A stretch of DNA of 22,704 nucleotides from a virus: the IMG/VR virus record IMGVR_UViG_3300038825_000625, positions 1 through 22,704 of that record. The stretch is one strand, 5' to 3'. The notes beneath the pieces were generated by a model, which was given only the letters and a program-made list of their open reading frames with translations, was not told where the DNA came from and searched no databases. Positions 1-7,106 of the stretch are shown here, one piece after another (the first letter of the stretch is position 1; every line of letters starts with the position of its first letter). The translations under genes and the position numbers were made by a program.

Positions 1-19
1 ATAGGATATCAAACGTAAT

Positions 20-3000
20 ATGTTTATAATTAATCCTTATATATTTGGTTCAGGCTATACCATCGAAAACGCTATCTTGTTTGATGCTGGCTCATCAGAT
101 TATTTATCAAGAACTCCTAGCAGTGCGGGCAATAGAAAAACATGGACATTTAGTGCATGGCTAAAAAGAGGACAAATAAACTCCTTATCTGGAGTGCATC
201 TTTTTGGTGCGGATAGAGGGTCGGGATATGGAGATAGAATTACATTTGGAAATGGTGATACAGACGATAGGTTTAACGTAACTTTTAATGATGCAGGTTC
301 TGGCCGTTTACAAACAGACGCATTTTTTCGTGATCCTACAGCATGGACCCATTTTCTTATAGCTGTAGATACTACACAAACAACCGCTGCAAATCGTGTA
401 AAAATTTATGTTAATGGTACTTTAATTGATGATTTAAATACGTCATCTTATCCTGCTGAGGATTATGAAACTGCTGTAAATAATACTGCTGCTCAAATGA
501 TAGGAGCAAGAGGAGGATCAGCTAGTCAATTTATGGATGGCTATATGGCTGAAGTTATTTTGTTAGATGGCGCAGCGGTGTCTGATGCAAGTAGTTTTGG
601 TGAGCTTGATGATAACGGTGTGTGGATACCAAAAAACCCATCTGACTTATCTAGCACAGTTGGACAGGTGTTAATTCCTCAAGATACTGGCAGCACTATA
701 GGTACTATGGACACCAGAACATCTGCTGCGTTTGACGGAAATAATAACCAAGATGAAAACAATGCTGCATCACACTCTTCAGCGGCAACCAGTGTTACGA
801 TTGGTAAAGATTTTGGTTCTGGAAATGCTAAAACTGTTAACCAAGTAAAAGTTTGGGGTTACAATGGTGGAGGTTTTACGTCTAATGCCAGTGAGAACTG
901 CACTATTACTGTCAAAGGATCGAATAGTGGAATCGGAAGTAGTGAAGTAACTCTTCATTCGTCAGGTACTATTTCAGATACTACAAACAGTAATAAACAG
1001 ACTTTTTCATTTAGCAATTCAACTGCATATCGTTATGTATGGATTGAATTAACTCAATCACCATCAAATTATTTCTTCGTGGCAGAGCTTGAGTTTTACG
1101 AAGAGGGAACAGTAGGTTTCGGAACTAACGGTTTTCACCTAAAATTTGATGATGCTAATAACCCCGGTAAATCTTCTACACCCTCAACGGCAGCATCAGT
1201 ATCTTACGTTTCTACAGGTACAAATGACACATCTGCAAACTCGTATACTTTCTCATCACAAAACATTGGTACAGCGGCGTCTGATCGTTGGGTGGTTGTC
1301 GCAGCTACAGCATATAACACTGGACGTAGCGTTCAATCGCTTACAATTGGAGGAACAAACGCAACAAAAATTGTTGAAGCCAAAACTCCATCAGGAAATT
1401 CCGCTACAGTTGCAATTTATGCTTTACAAGTTTCGTCTGGTACAAGCGCAGATATCGTTATCGATTACGGTGGTGCTGGTCAAATTTCTTGCGGTATTAT
1501 GGTTTGGAACGTTAATAGTTCTTCTGGCTCATGGAACACAGCGACAGATACAGACGCAAGTGATCCGCTTACTGCTTCAGTTTCAGTTAATGATGGTGGT
1601 GTAGTAATTGCGGCCAGTGCATATGCTGGTGGAACTGCACCAACTAATGTTGTCTGGGCTGAATTAACAGAAAACAATGATGCAGTAGTTGAATCTTCTC
1701 CCTCTCCTTTCTGGCAGAGTGGCGCGTCTAAAGCGTACTCATCTGGGCAGACTGTAAATATTTCGGCTAATCACGACAACTCTCAAAGTCAACTTAACTT
1801 AGCGGCAGCGGTATTTAATGCAGACGGTGATAATAGTTTTGCTAATAATTCCATAACATCAACGCAGCAAGTCACCGACACGCCTACTGATGATGCAGGG
1901 AACAATATTGGAAATTACGCAACTTACAATGATCGAGCTGTACGTATACAAAATATCCTTAGTAGTGCTGAAAATAATATTGATCTTACTAATGGTAATT
2001 TGACAGCAACAAGGTCTGGTTCAGGCACATACCAACAAAATATTCCTTTGACAATAGCCTTACCCCCAGAAGGTAAATGGCACGTTGAGTTTGATGTAAC
2101 ATCTATAGGTTCTCACTCAGGTTATTATAATCAGTTTGGCATATGTCCTGCTGCAGATTGGGCTAATAATTCAACATCTGTTCAAGATATAGGCTGGACA
2201 TGGAGGGTTGGAAAAAGTGCCTCAAAAACAATGCTTGGTGGCACAGACGAGACTACATCATTAACTACAATATCGTCAGCTTTTCGTGCCACCTTAGATA
2301 TTGATCTATCTACGATTGGAAGTTCTACAATTAAAGGTACACTTAACGGCTCTGTAGACGTAACCGATACTGGCCTAGCCTTGTCTGATGAACCTCATGT
2401 TATTTGGACTTGGTTTGATAATGATACATCAGGATTTGCCACTACAATAACCTTAAATACAGGTCAGACATCGTTCACTGATACGCCTGTTTCAGGCCAT
2501 GTTGGGATTAACACCGCCAACCTACCGGCTCCGACTGTTACCAAGCCCGATGATTTCTTTAAAACAGTTCTATACACCGGAAATGGTAGCACGTTAGCAG
2601 TAACCGGCGCTGGATTTCAGCCTGACTTTCTTTGGATGAAAAGCCGTTCAGTTGCAACAAACTGGAACATCTATGATGCCGTCAGAACGGCCAACTCAAT
2701 GATCCGCTCAAATAGTGCCAACGGAGAGCAAACTGGATCAGATAACGAATTGAGCAGTTTCGGTGCTGATGGGTTCACTGTAACTCATGCGGGTGGCGTT
2801 GTTGAAGAACTGAATCGAGATGACGAAACCTATGTTGCATATTGTCTTAAAGCTAACGGTACTGGATCAAGCAATACAGACGGAAACGTGACAGGTGGCA
2901 GCACTGTTTCAGTTGCAAGTCATAACGGTTTTGCGATTGTAACATACGGTGATTGTGGCGGTGCGGCTAAAACTATCGGGCATGGCATGGGGCAAGCCCC

Positions 3001-3604
3001 AGACATGATAATGGTTAAGAACCTAACCGGGACAGCCCGTACTTGGAGAGTTTACCATAAAGATTTAACGTCAGATTATGTTTTATATTTAAACACTGTC
3101 GAACCTCAAGCTTCAGAACCATTGTCTTTTGGTACTATCGGTACAAGCACGTTTGGCGTTGATGGTGGGCCGGGCACATCAGCAAACGGTGAAACTCATG
3201 TTGCATACTGTTTTGCAAGGACACCGGGATTAATTGCCGTAGGGTCGTTTGAGGGAGCAAATTCCGCCGACGGAACTAACATAGTTCTGGATGACGGTGG
3301 TTCTGGATTTAAACCAGCATTTTTTATGTTTAAAAATATGGACAGTAATGGAGATTGGTACACTTTCGACTCGACTCGAAACACGTACAACCCAGTAAAC
3401 AGTCTATTAGCTCTTAATCAAAGTCATAACGAAAGCACAATGGCGTCGAACAGTTCCAATGGAACCGTTGATTTTACTGCAAACGGGGTGAAATTTCTAT
3501 CTACTAATGGGTCTGATTTTCAAGGTGCCAAAACGTTTATTTACCTAGCATTTGCAGAAACGCCATTCGGTGGAGACACTGTATCACAAGCTAGAGCGAG
3601 GTAA
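20..3604 (+). CDS. Tail fibre / receptor-binding protein with LamG-like and repeated C-terminal domains
   Basis: This large, cysteine-poor protein (1194 aa, rich in Gly, Ser, Thr and Asn) is most likely the host-recognition tail protein at the virion surface. Modules suggested by the residue patterns are: a LamG/concanavalin-like fold at about 20-185 (WTFSAWLKRG, then IYVNGTLID and a GYMAEVILLDGAAV strand); a discoidin/galactose-binding-like segment at about 228-364; a beta-sandwich at about 365-605; a SPRY-like segment at about 650-817 (GKWHVEFDV near its start). Three related repeats follow at about 846-975, 955-1075 and 1071-1185. Each carries a hydrophobic strand plus Lys and a Trp or Tyr (GFQPDFLWMKSR, QAPDMIMVKN, GFKPAFFMFKN), a type I recall from marine phage tail proteins (DUF7483-like). 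The C-terminus IYLAFAETPFGG is typical of this family. An in-frame stop at 2-4 makes the ATG at 20 the first start; no strong SD is visible. Domain names are from memory of patterns, not a profile search. Confidence 0.8.
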   Translation: MFIINPYIFGSGYTIENAILFDAGSSDYLSRTPSSAGNRKTWTFSAWLKRGQINSLSGVHLFGADRGSGYGDRITFGNGDTDDRFNVTFNDAGSGRLQTDAFFRDPTAWTHFLIAVDTTQTTAANRVKIYVNGTLIDDLNTSSYPAEDYETAVNNTAAQMIGARGGSASQFMDGYMAEVILLDGAAVSDASSFGELDDNGVWIPKNPSDLSSTVGQVLIPQDTGSTIGTMDTRTSAAFDGNNNQDENNAASHSSAATSVTIGKDFGSGNAKTVNQVKVWGYNGGGFTSNASENCTITVKGSNSGIGSSEVTLHSSGTISDTTNSNKQTFSFSNSTAYRYVWIELTQSPSNYFFVAELEFYEEGTVGFGTNGFHLKFDDANNPGKSSTPSTAASVSYVSTGTNDTSANSYTFSSQNIGTAASDRWVVVAATAYNTGRSVQSLTIGGTNATKIVEAKTPSGNSATVAIYALQVSSGTSADIVIDYGGAGQISCGIMVWNVNSSSGSWNTATDTDASDPLTASVSVNDGGVVIAASAYAGGTAPTNVVWAELTENNDAVVESSPSPFWQSGASKAYSSGQTVNISANHDNSQSQLNLAAAVFNADGDNSFANNSITSTQQVTDTPTDDAGNNIGNYATYNDRAVRIQNILSSAENNIDLTNGNLTATRSGSGTYQQNIPLTIALPPEGKWHVEFDVTSIGSHSGYYNQFGICPAADWANNSTSVQDIGWTWRVGKSASKTMLGGTDETTSLTTISSAFRATLDIDLSTIGSSTIKGTLNGSVDVTDTGLALSDEPHVIWTWFDNDTSGFATTITLNTGQTSFTDTPVSGHVGINTANLPAPTVTKPDDFFKTVLYTGNGSTLAVTGAGFQPDFLWMKSRSVATNWNIYDAVRTANSMIRSNSANGEQTGSDNELSSFGADGFTVTHAGGVVEELNRDDETYVAYCLKANGTGSSNTDGNVTGGSTVSVASHNGFAIVTYGDCGGAAKTIGHGMGQAPDMIMVKNLTGTARTWRVYHKDLTSDYVLYLNTVEPQASEPLSFGTIGTSTFGVDGGPGTSANGETHVAYCFARTPGLIAVGSFEGANSADGTNIVLDDGGSGFKPAFFMFKNMDSNGDWYTFDSTRNTYNPVNSLLALNQSHNESTMASNSSNGTVDFTANGVKFLSTNGSDFQGAKTFIYLAFAETPFGGDTVSQARAR
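3598..3601 (+). promoter_or_regulatory. Ribosome binding site setting the start at 3609
   Basis: GAGG lies 7 nt before the ATG at 3609 and inside the last codons of the tail-fibre gene. It favours this ATG over an in-frame upstream ATG at 3552 that would overlap the tail-fibre gene by 53 nt and has no comparable site. Confidence 0.6.
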
Positions 3605-3608
3605 TACT

Positions 3609-4145
3609 ATGGACCCAATTACTATAGCTGCCGCAATTGCAGCTACTAAGACTCTAGTAAAGTCTGCTAAAGGTGTTCAAGATATAGCGCATGGTTTAGA
3701 TGGATTGTTTCAAGCTAAAGAACAACATGAAAACAATAAAAATCATAAACCCGGTAGCTCAATAGGACAGAAGAATAAAAACATATTACAAAAACGCGCC
3801 AAAGATGATGGCTCAGAAACCTCAATGTCATCTGCTGCTGCAGCTGTTATAGAAGAGAAACAACTTAAACAACAACTTGACGATCTTAAAGCAGAGATTA
3901 ACTCAAAATGGCCTTCTAAACCGGGTGAGAAAACTACTTGGGAATTAATACTAGATGAACGTAAGAAACGAATTGCTGATAAGAAAGAACGTGAGAAACA
4001 AGAAAGAATAGAAGCAGAAGAACGTGCAGAGCAAAGAAAAGTAATACTAATTGAAATTGCAAAAGGTCTAGCTGTTGTAGTTATTGCCGGTGGCATTGGT
4101 TGGTTTCTTTGGTGGGCAGCAACATCTGGACCAGCGGTAACGTAG
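3609..4145 (+). CDS. Tail-anchored membrane protein with charged coiled-coil region, unknown function
   Basis: I do not recognise the family. The protein (178 aa from the ATG at 3609) begins with a mildly hydrophobic Ala/Ile/Thr segment (about 3-20). A basic linker follows, then a long, highly charged Lys/Glu/Arg helix (about 80-145, likely coiled coil). It ends in one strong transmembrane helix at about 146-172 with a Trp-rich end (GWFLWWAA). This is the layout of a C-terminally anchored membrane protein. It starts 4 nt after the tail-fibre stop and is followed after 1 nt by a second small membrane protein. A lysis accessory (spanin-like) or a minor virion protein are the plausible roles by position, but neither is shown by the sequence. 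Confidence is high that the gene is real and low on function. Confidence 0.75.
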   Translation: MDPITIAAAIAATKTLVKSAKGVQDIAHGLDGLFQAKEQHENNKNHKPGSSIGQKNKNILQKRAKDDGSETSMSSAAAAVIEEKQLKQQLDDLKAEINSKWPSKPGEKTTWELILDERKKRIADKKEREKQERIEAEERAEQRKVILIEIAKGLAVVVIAGGIGWFLWWAATSGPAVT

Positions 4146-4146
4146 T

Positions 4147-4497
4147 ATGGAGTTTGGTATTAGAGAACTTGTACAGTTTGGTACACTACTTGCCTCACTA
4201 GCTGGTGCGTTTGCTGTGGTAAAGTCTCAACTGTCTAGAGTTATTCAGGACATAGCGGAGATAGAGAAGACACTGAACGATATCAATACACGCATTGATC
4301 AGGCAGATGCAGATCGTGCAGTAATTAAACATCAAAACAAAGTGTTCTCTACTATTCTATCTCCATCTAAGTTAGAAGCAAGTCACAGAGAAATATCAGA
4401 ATTGAGGACTGAAATGAGAGTAGTACATAAGAATTTAGATAATCTATATCACATGCACAACGGTTCGCATCCGTCTGTGAAATCTGAACAGAGGTAA
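4147..4497 (+). CDS. Small N-terminally anchored membrane protein with coiled coil, unknown function
   Basis: This 116-aa protein has one hydrophobic segment near its N-terminus (about 8-26, TLLASLAGAFAVV). A long amphipathic helical region follows (about 27-100, Ile/Leu heptads with Asp, Glu and Lys), ending in a short polar His-rich tail. An N-terminal anchor plus a coiled coil is the general shape of inner-membrane spanins and of several small phage membrane proteins, but no family-defining motif is seen. It begins 1 nt after the stop of the tail-anchored protein upstream, with a weak ribosome site, so translation is probably coupled. The two genes may act as a pair. A holin-like role is less likely because only one membrane segment is visible. 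Confidence 0.72.
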   Translation: MEFGIRELVQFGTLLASLAGAFAVVKSQLSRVIQDIAEIEKTLNDINTRIDQADADRAVIKHQNKVFSTILSPSKLEASHREISELRTEMRVVHKNLDNLYHMHNGSHPSVKSEQR

Positions 4498-4503
4498 AGT
4501 AGT

Positions 4504-6081
4504 ATGGCTGAAGAAACAACTGCAACGGACACGGCACAAACAACAACGCAACAGGCTAGACCGCTTACCATAGAAGAGGCTAATAAGCCTATTCTGGATA
4601 TTACGGGTGAACAGGCACTTATGGGTGCAGATACTATTAATCCTGCAACTGGTGAAACAGTTCCCGGTCAATTTGATTTAGGACAAGCAGAGTACAAACC
4701 TGAGAAACAAACTGTTCAAGAAGATGAATTGTTAACTACTACAGGTAAGACTCTCACATCTGAAGGCGTATCAGCTACTGCGTCAACTGCAGCTACACCA
4801 GATAGTGTTAGTGTTACAGCACAGGACGCTGCACAAATTGATAGTGTAGAACGCACGTATTCAAGTCTACCAACAACAACAGCACAACAGGGAACAGTTT
4901 CAGAAGGTGCTATCATTGATCCTAATCAGGTTGTTGATGAGCGTACCAAGACTGAGATGTTTGAACGAGGTAGCCTAGCTGAAGCGAAAACACAAACACT
5001 TGCTGCAGAAGCTACAACTAAATACCAAGTAGAACAGCTTATGGCTGCACTTGACTCTGGCGCAGAATTACCACCTTACATGGCACCGGCAGTACGCAAA
5101 GCCAGATCAATCATGAACGCTAGAGGACTTAGCTCCTCATCTATGGCAGCTGCAGCCATGACACAAGCCATGCTTGAAAGTAGTATTCCAATAGCCAACT
5201 CTGATGCACAAGCGTATGCAACAATACAATTACAAAATCTAAACAACGAACAACAAACAGCTTTATCTAATGCTGCAACTATCGCAGCGATGGACCGTCA
5301 GAACCTTGACAATCGAATGAAGGCAGCGCAACAAAACGCACAGTCTTTTCTTCAAATGGACCTAACCAACTTATCAAACAGACAGGCTACAGAAACACTT
5401 ACATATCAAAGTAAAGTTCAGTCATTGTTTACAGATCAAGCTGCAGCAAACGCTGCCAAACAGTTCAATGCAACAAGTCAGAATCAGGTTAATCAGTTCT
5501 ACGATCAACTAGGTGCAACTGTTGCAACCAACAATGCTAATCGTGAAGCTTCACTTAATACGTTTAATGTTGATCAGACAAACGCTATGAAAAAGTACAA
5601 TGCAAAGCTAGAAGATGCTAGAGAACAATTTAATTCTAACATGCAGCTTCTGATTGAACAGGCAAATGCTAACTGGCAACGAACCATCAATACAGCCAAT
5701 ACAGCTGAACAGAACAAGGCTAATCAGATGAACGCACAAACTGTATTGGGTCTGTCAGTTCAAGCACAGAATAACATGTGGCAGAAGTATCGTGATGAAG
5801 CTTCAATGGCGTTTAACGCTGCACAGAACGATTTTCAACGCGCACACGCTATTGCTATTACCGCTATTGCCAATCAATTTACAGCTGACATGTTTGAAGC
5901 ACAGATTGAATACGAAACAGCACAGGCTAGTTCAGCTGCGTTGGGTGGATTGCTAACCAAAGCGTTTGATGTAGCGAAGAATGTGTTTACCAGTGGTGGT
6001 GGCGGTACAGAAACATATTATTTACCATCTACAATGACCGCTGCAGAAGCTGCGGAAGCAGAATCTGTAGCTTCAGAATAA
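4504..6081 (+). CDS. Putative internal virion protein, Ala/Gln/Asn-rich and helical
   Basis: Residues 1-150 are Thr/Ala/Glu-rich and look disordered. Residues about 155-480 are almost wholly helical and rich in Ala, Gln and Asn, with many repeated Gln/Asn-Ala spacings. They include the segment at 199-230 (KARSIMNARGLSSSS, then an Ala/Met-rich helix) that I associate with marine podovirus internal or structural proteins. A Gly run near 497 precedes a short acidic tail. The length is 525 aa; T7 internal core protein gp14 is 196 aa. Its position between the tail fibre and two very large virion proteins suits a DNA-ejection (core) protein. No enzymatic motif is visible. The start at 4504 has GAGG 8 nt upstream. 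The role is inferred from context and composition only. Confidence 0.7.
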   Translation: MAEETTATDTAQTTTQQARPLTIEEANKPILDITGEQALMGADTINPATGETVPGQFDLGQAEYKPEKQTVQEDELLTTTGKTLTSEGVSATASTAATPDSVSVTAQDAAQIDSVERTYSSLPTTTAQQGTVSEGAIIDPNQVVDERTKTEMFERGSLAEAKTQTLAAEATTKYQVEQLMAALDSGAELPPYMAPAVRKARSIMNARGLSSSSMAAAAMTQAMLESSIPIANSDAQAYATIQLQNLNNEQQTALSNAATIAAMDRQNLDNRMKAAQQNAQSFLQMDLTNLSNRQATETLTYQSKVQSLFTDQAAANAAKQFNATSQNQVNQFYDQLGATVATNNANREASLNTFNVDQTNAMKKYNAKLEDAREQFNSNMQLLIEQANANWQRTINTANTAEQNKANQMNAQTVLGLSVQAQNNMWQKYRDEASMAFNAAQNDFQRAHAIAITAIANQFTADMFEAQIEYETAQASSAALGGLLTKAFDVAKNVFTSGGGGTETYYLPSTMTAAEAAEAESVASE

Positions 6082-6099
6082 TTTTTAAGGAGTTAAACA

Positions 6100-6519
6100 A
6101 TGAGTTTTTGGAGCGATATAGGCAGTTTTGCAGTTAACTTTGTGTTAGATCAATTTACGGGTGGTTCAGATCAACCTACAGGGGGTGGCGGTGCGTCTTC
6201 TGCAGATATGCAAAGACAATCTGCACAACAAACAGCTTATCAGCAAGCTAATCTAGCTCAACGTAGAGCAGATACTGGTATTCGTGAAGGAAGAGCAGTA
6301 AGTCCATTTAGAGCGCAGAATGAAATGGCTAACTTTGTTAAATCCAACATTGAACCAGATGAAGTTCGTAATCAGGTCGTAGCACAACTCATTCGTCAAG
6401 GTGCTGATCCTATGACAGTTAAAAACATTCTAGCGCAGTGGGACACACAAGACAGAGCTTTAGCAGAACCTCGTAAGGGATTGCCGCAAGAAGGTTTTGC
6501 ACAAACACGCATAACGTAG
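6100..6519 (+). CDS. Hypothetical virion-cluster protein (139 aa)
   Basis: I do not recognise this gene. It has a hydrophobic, aromatic N-terminus (about 1-20, SFWSDIGSFAVNFVLDQF) that could be an amphipathic or membrane-associating helix. A Gly-rich linker with a GGGG run (about 25-32) follows, then Gln/Ala/Arg-rich helices to the C-terminus. It is preceded by a perfect AAGGAG 7 nt before the ATG, one of the strongest ribosome sites in this cluster, so abundant expression is plausible. It sits in a same-strand run between candidate internal virion proteins, which suggests a small structural or assembly partner. No catalytic motif is seen. Confidence 0.68.
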   Translation: MSFWSDIGSFAVNFVLDQFTGGSDQPTGGGGASSADMQRQSAQQTAYQQANLAQRRADTGIREGRAVSPFRAQNEMANFVKSNIEPDEVRNQVVAQLIRQGADPMTVKNILAQWDTQDRALAEPRKGLPQEGFAQTRIT

Positions 6520-6532
6520 GAAGAGAGAGAAC

Positions 6533-7105
6533 ATGCCACAGAAAACAGAATTACTTGAAGTAGATTTATTCAATATGAAACCAATACCTGGGTCTAGTCT
6601 TACTGAAGAACCAGGGAAAAGGCCATACGAGCGTCCTCCACAAATTGTAGAAGCAGACAAAGCTTTACAATATTGTTTAAATGGCATGTTGGGTGATACG
6701 GCAGTACGTGAAGAATTGTTTGATGTGTTGGACATGGGTATCAGCGTTGAGACAGTAGCTTCAGCGTTTACACTTCAAGCGTTCTCTGAAGGTGTGTTTG
6801 ATCCGAATATTGCTGAAACAATTAAAAAACCACTTATGCAATTTATCACACAAGAAGCAAGCAGGGCTGGTATCGAGGACTTAAATGTAGTAAACGAAAA
6901 TGTTCCTAAGATGATGCCTGATGATAAAAAATTAAGAGTTATGCAGTCTCTCAGTCCTGATAAATTTAATAGACTTAATGAAGAATTTATGAAACTTTCA
7001 CAACAAAATGATTTTGAATCAATGGATATGGAAGACGAACAAGACACAATGGCTATGCCTGAAAACCAAGGTTTTATCAATAAAGAACAAACAGGGATAA
7101 TGTAA
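6533..7105 (+). CDS. Hypothetical conserved-looking phage protein (190 aa), acidic C-terminus
   Basis: No function can be assigned. The N-terminal 35 residues are Pro-rich and probably extended. The central part (about 40-125) is helical, with the pattern LNGMLGDTAVREELFDVLDMGISVE, then AFSEGVFDPN and IKKPLMQFI. It resembles an uncharacterised family I have seen in marine phage structural regions, but I cannot name it. The C-terminal 35 residues are acidic and Met-rich (DMEDEQD). A purine-rich AGGAAGAGAGAGA tract precedes the ATG. It ends 1 nt before the 976-aa gene, consistent with co-translation. A chaperone, scaffold or minor virion component would fit the acidic tail, but that is speculation. 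Confidence 0.7.
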   Translation: MPQKTELLEVDLFNMKPIPGSSLTEEPGKRPYERPPQIVEADKALQYCLNGMLGDTAVREELFDVLDMGISVETVASAFTLQAFSEGVFDPNIAETIKKPLMQFITQEASRAGIEDLNVVNENVPKMMPDDKKLRVMQSLSPDKFNRLNEEFMKLSQQNDFESMDMEDEQDTMAMPENQGFINKEQTGIM

Positions 7106-7106
7106 T

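Noticed and set aside
1-18. Possible C-terminal end of an upstream + strand gene (frame 1, ending TAA at 16-18)
   Set aside because: Only five codons are visible, so no product or reality test is possible.
1146-1604. 152-aa Gln/Leu-rich frame inside the tail-fibre gene
   Set aside because: Low-complexity shadow frame in the same strand; the tail-fibre frame is continuous and structured.
3552-4145. 197-aa version of the tail-anchored protein
   Set aside because: The longer start overlaps the tail-fibre gene by 53 nt without a ribosome site; the ATG at 3609 has GAGG at 7 nt.
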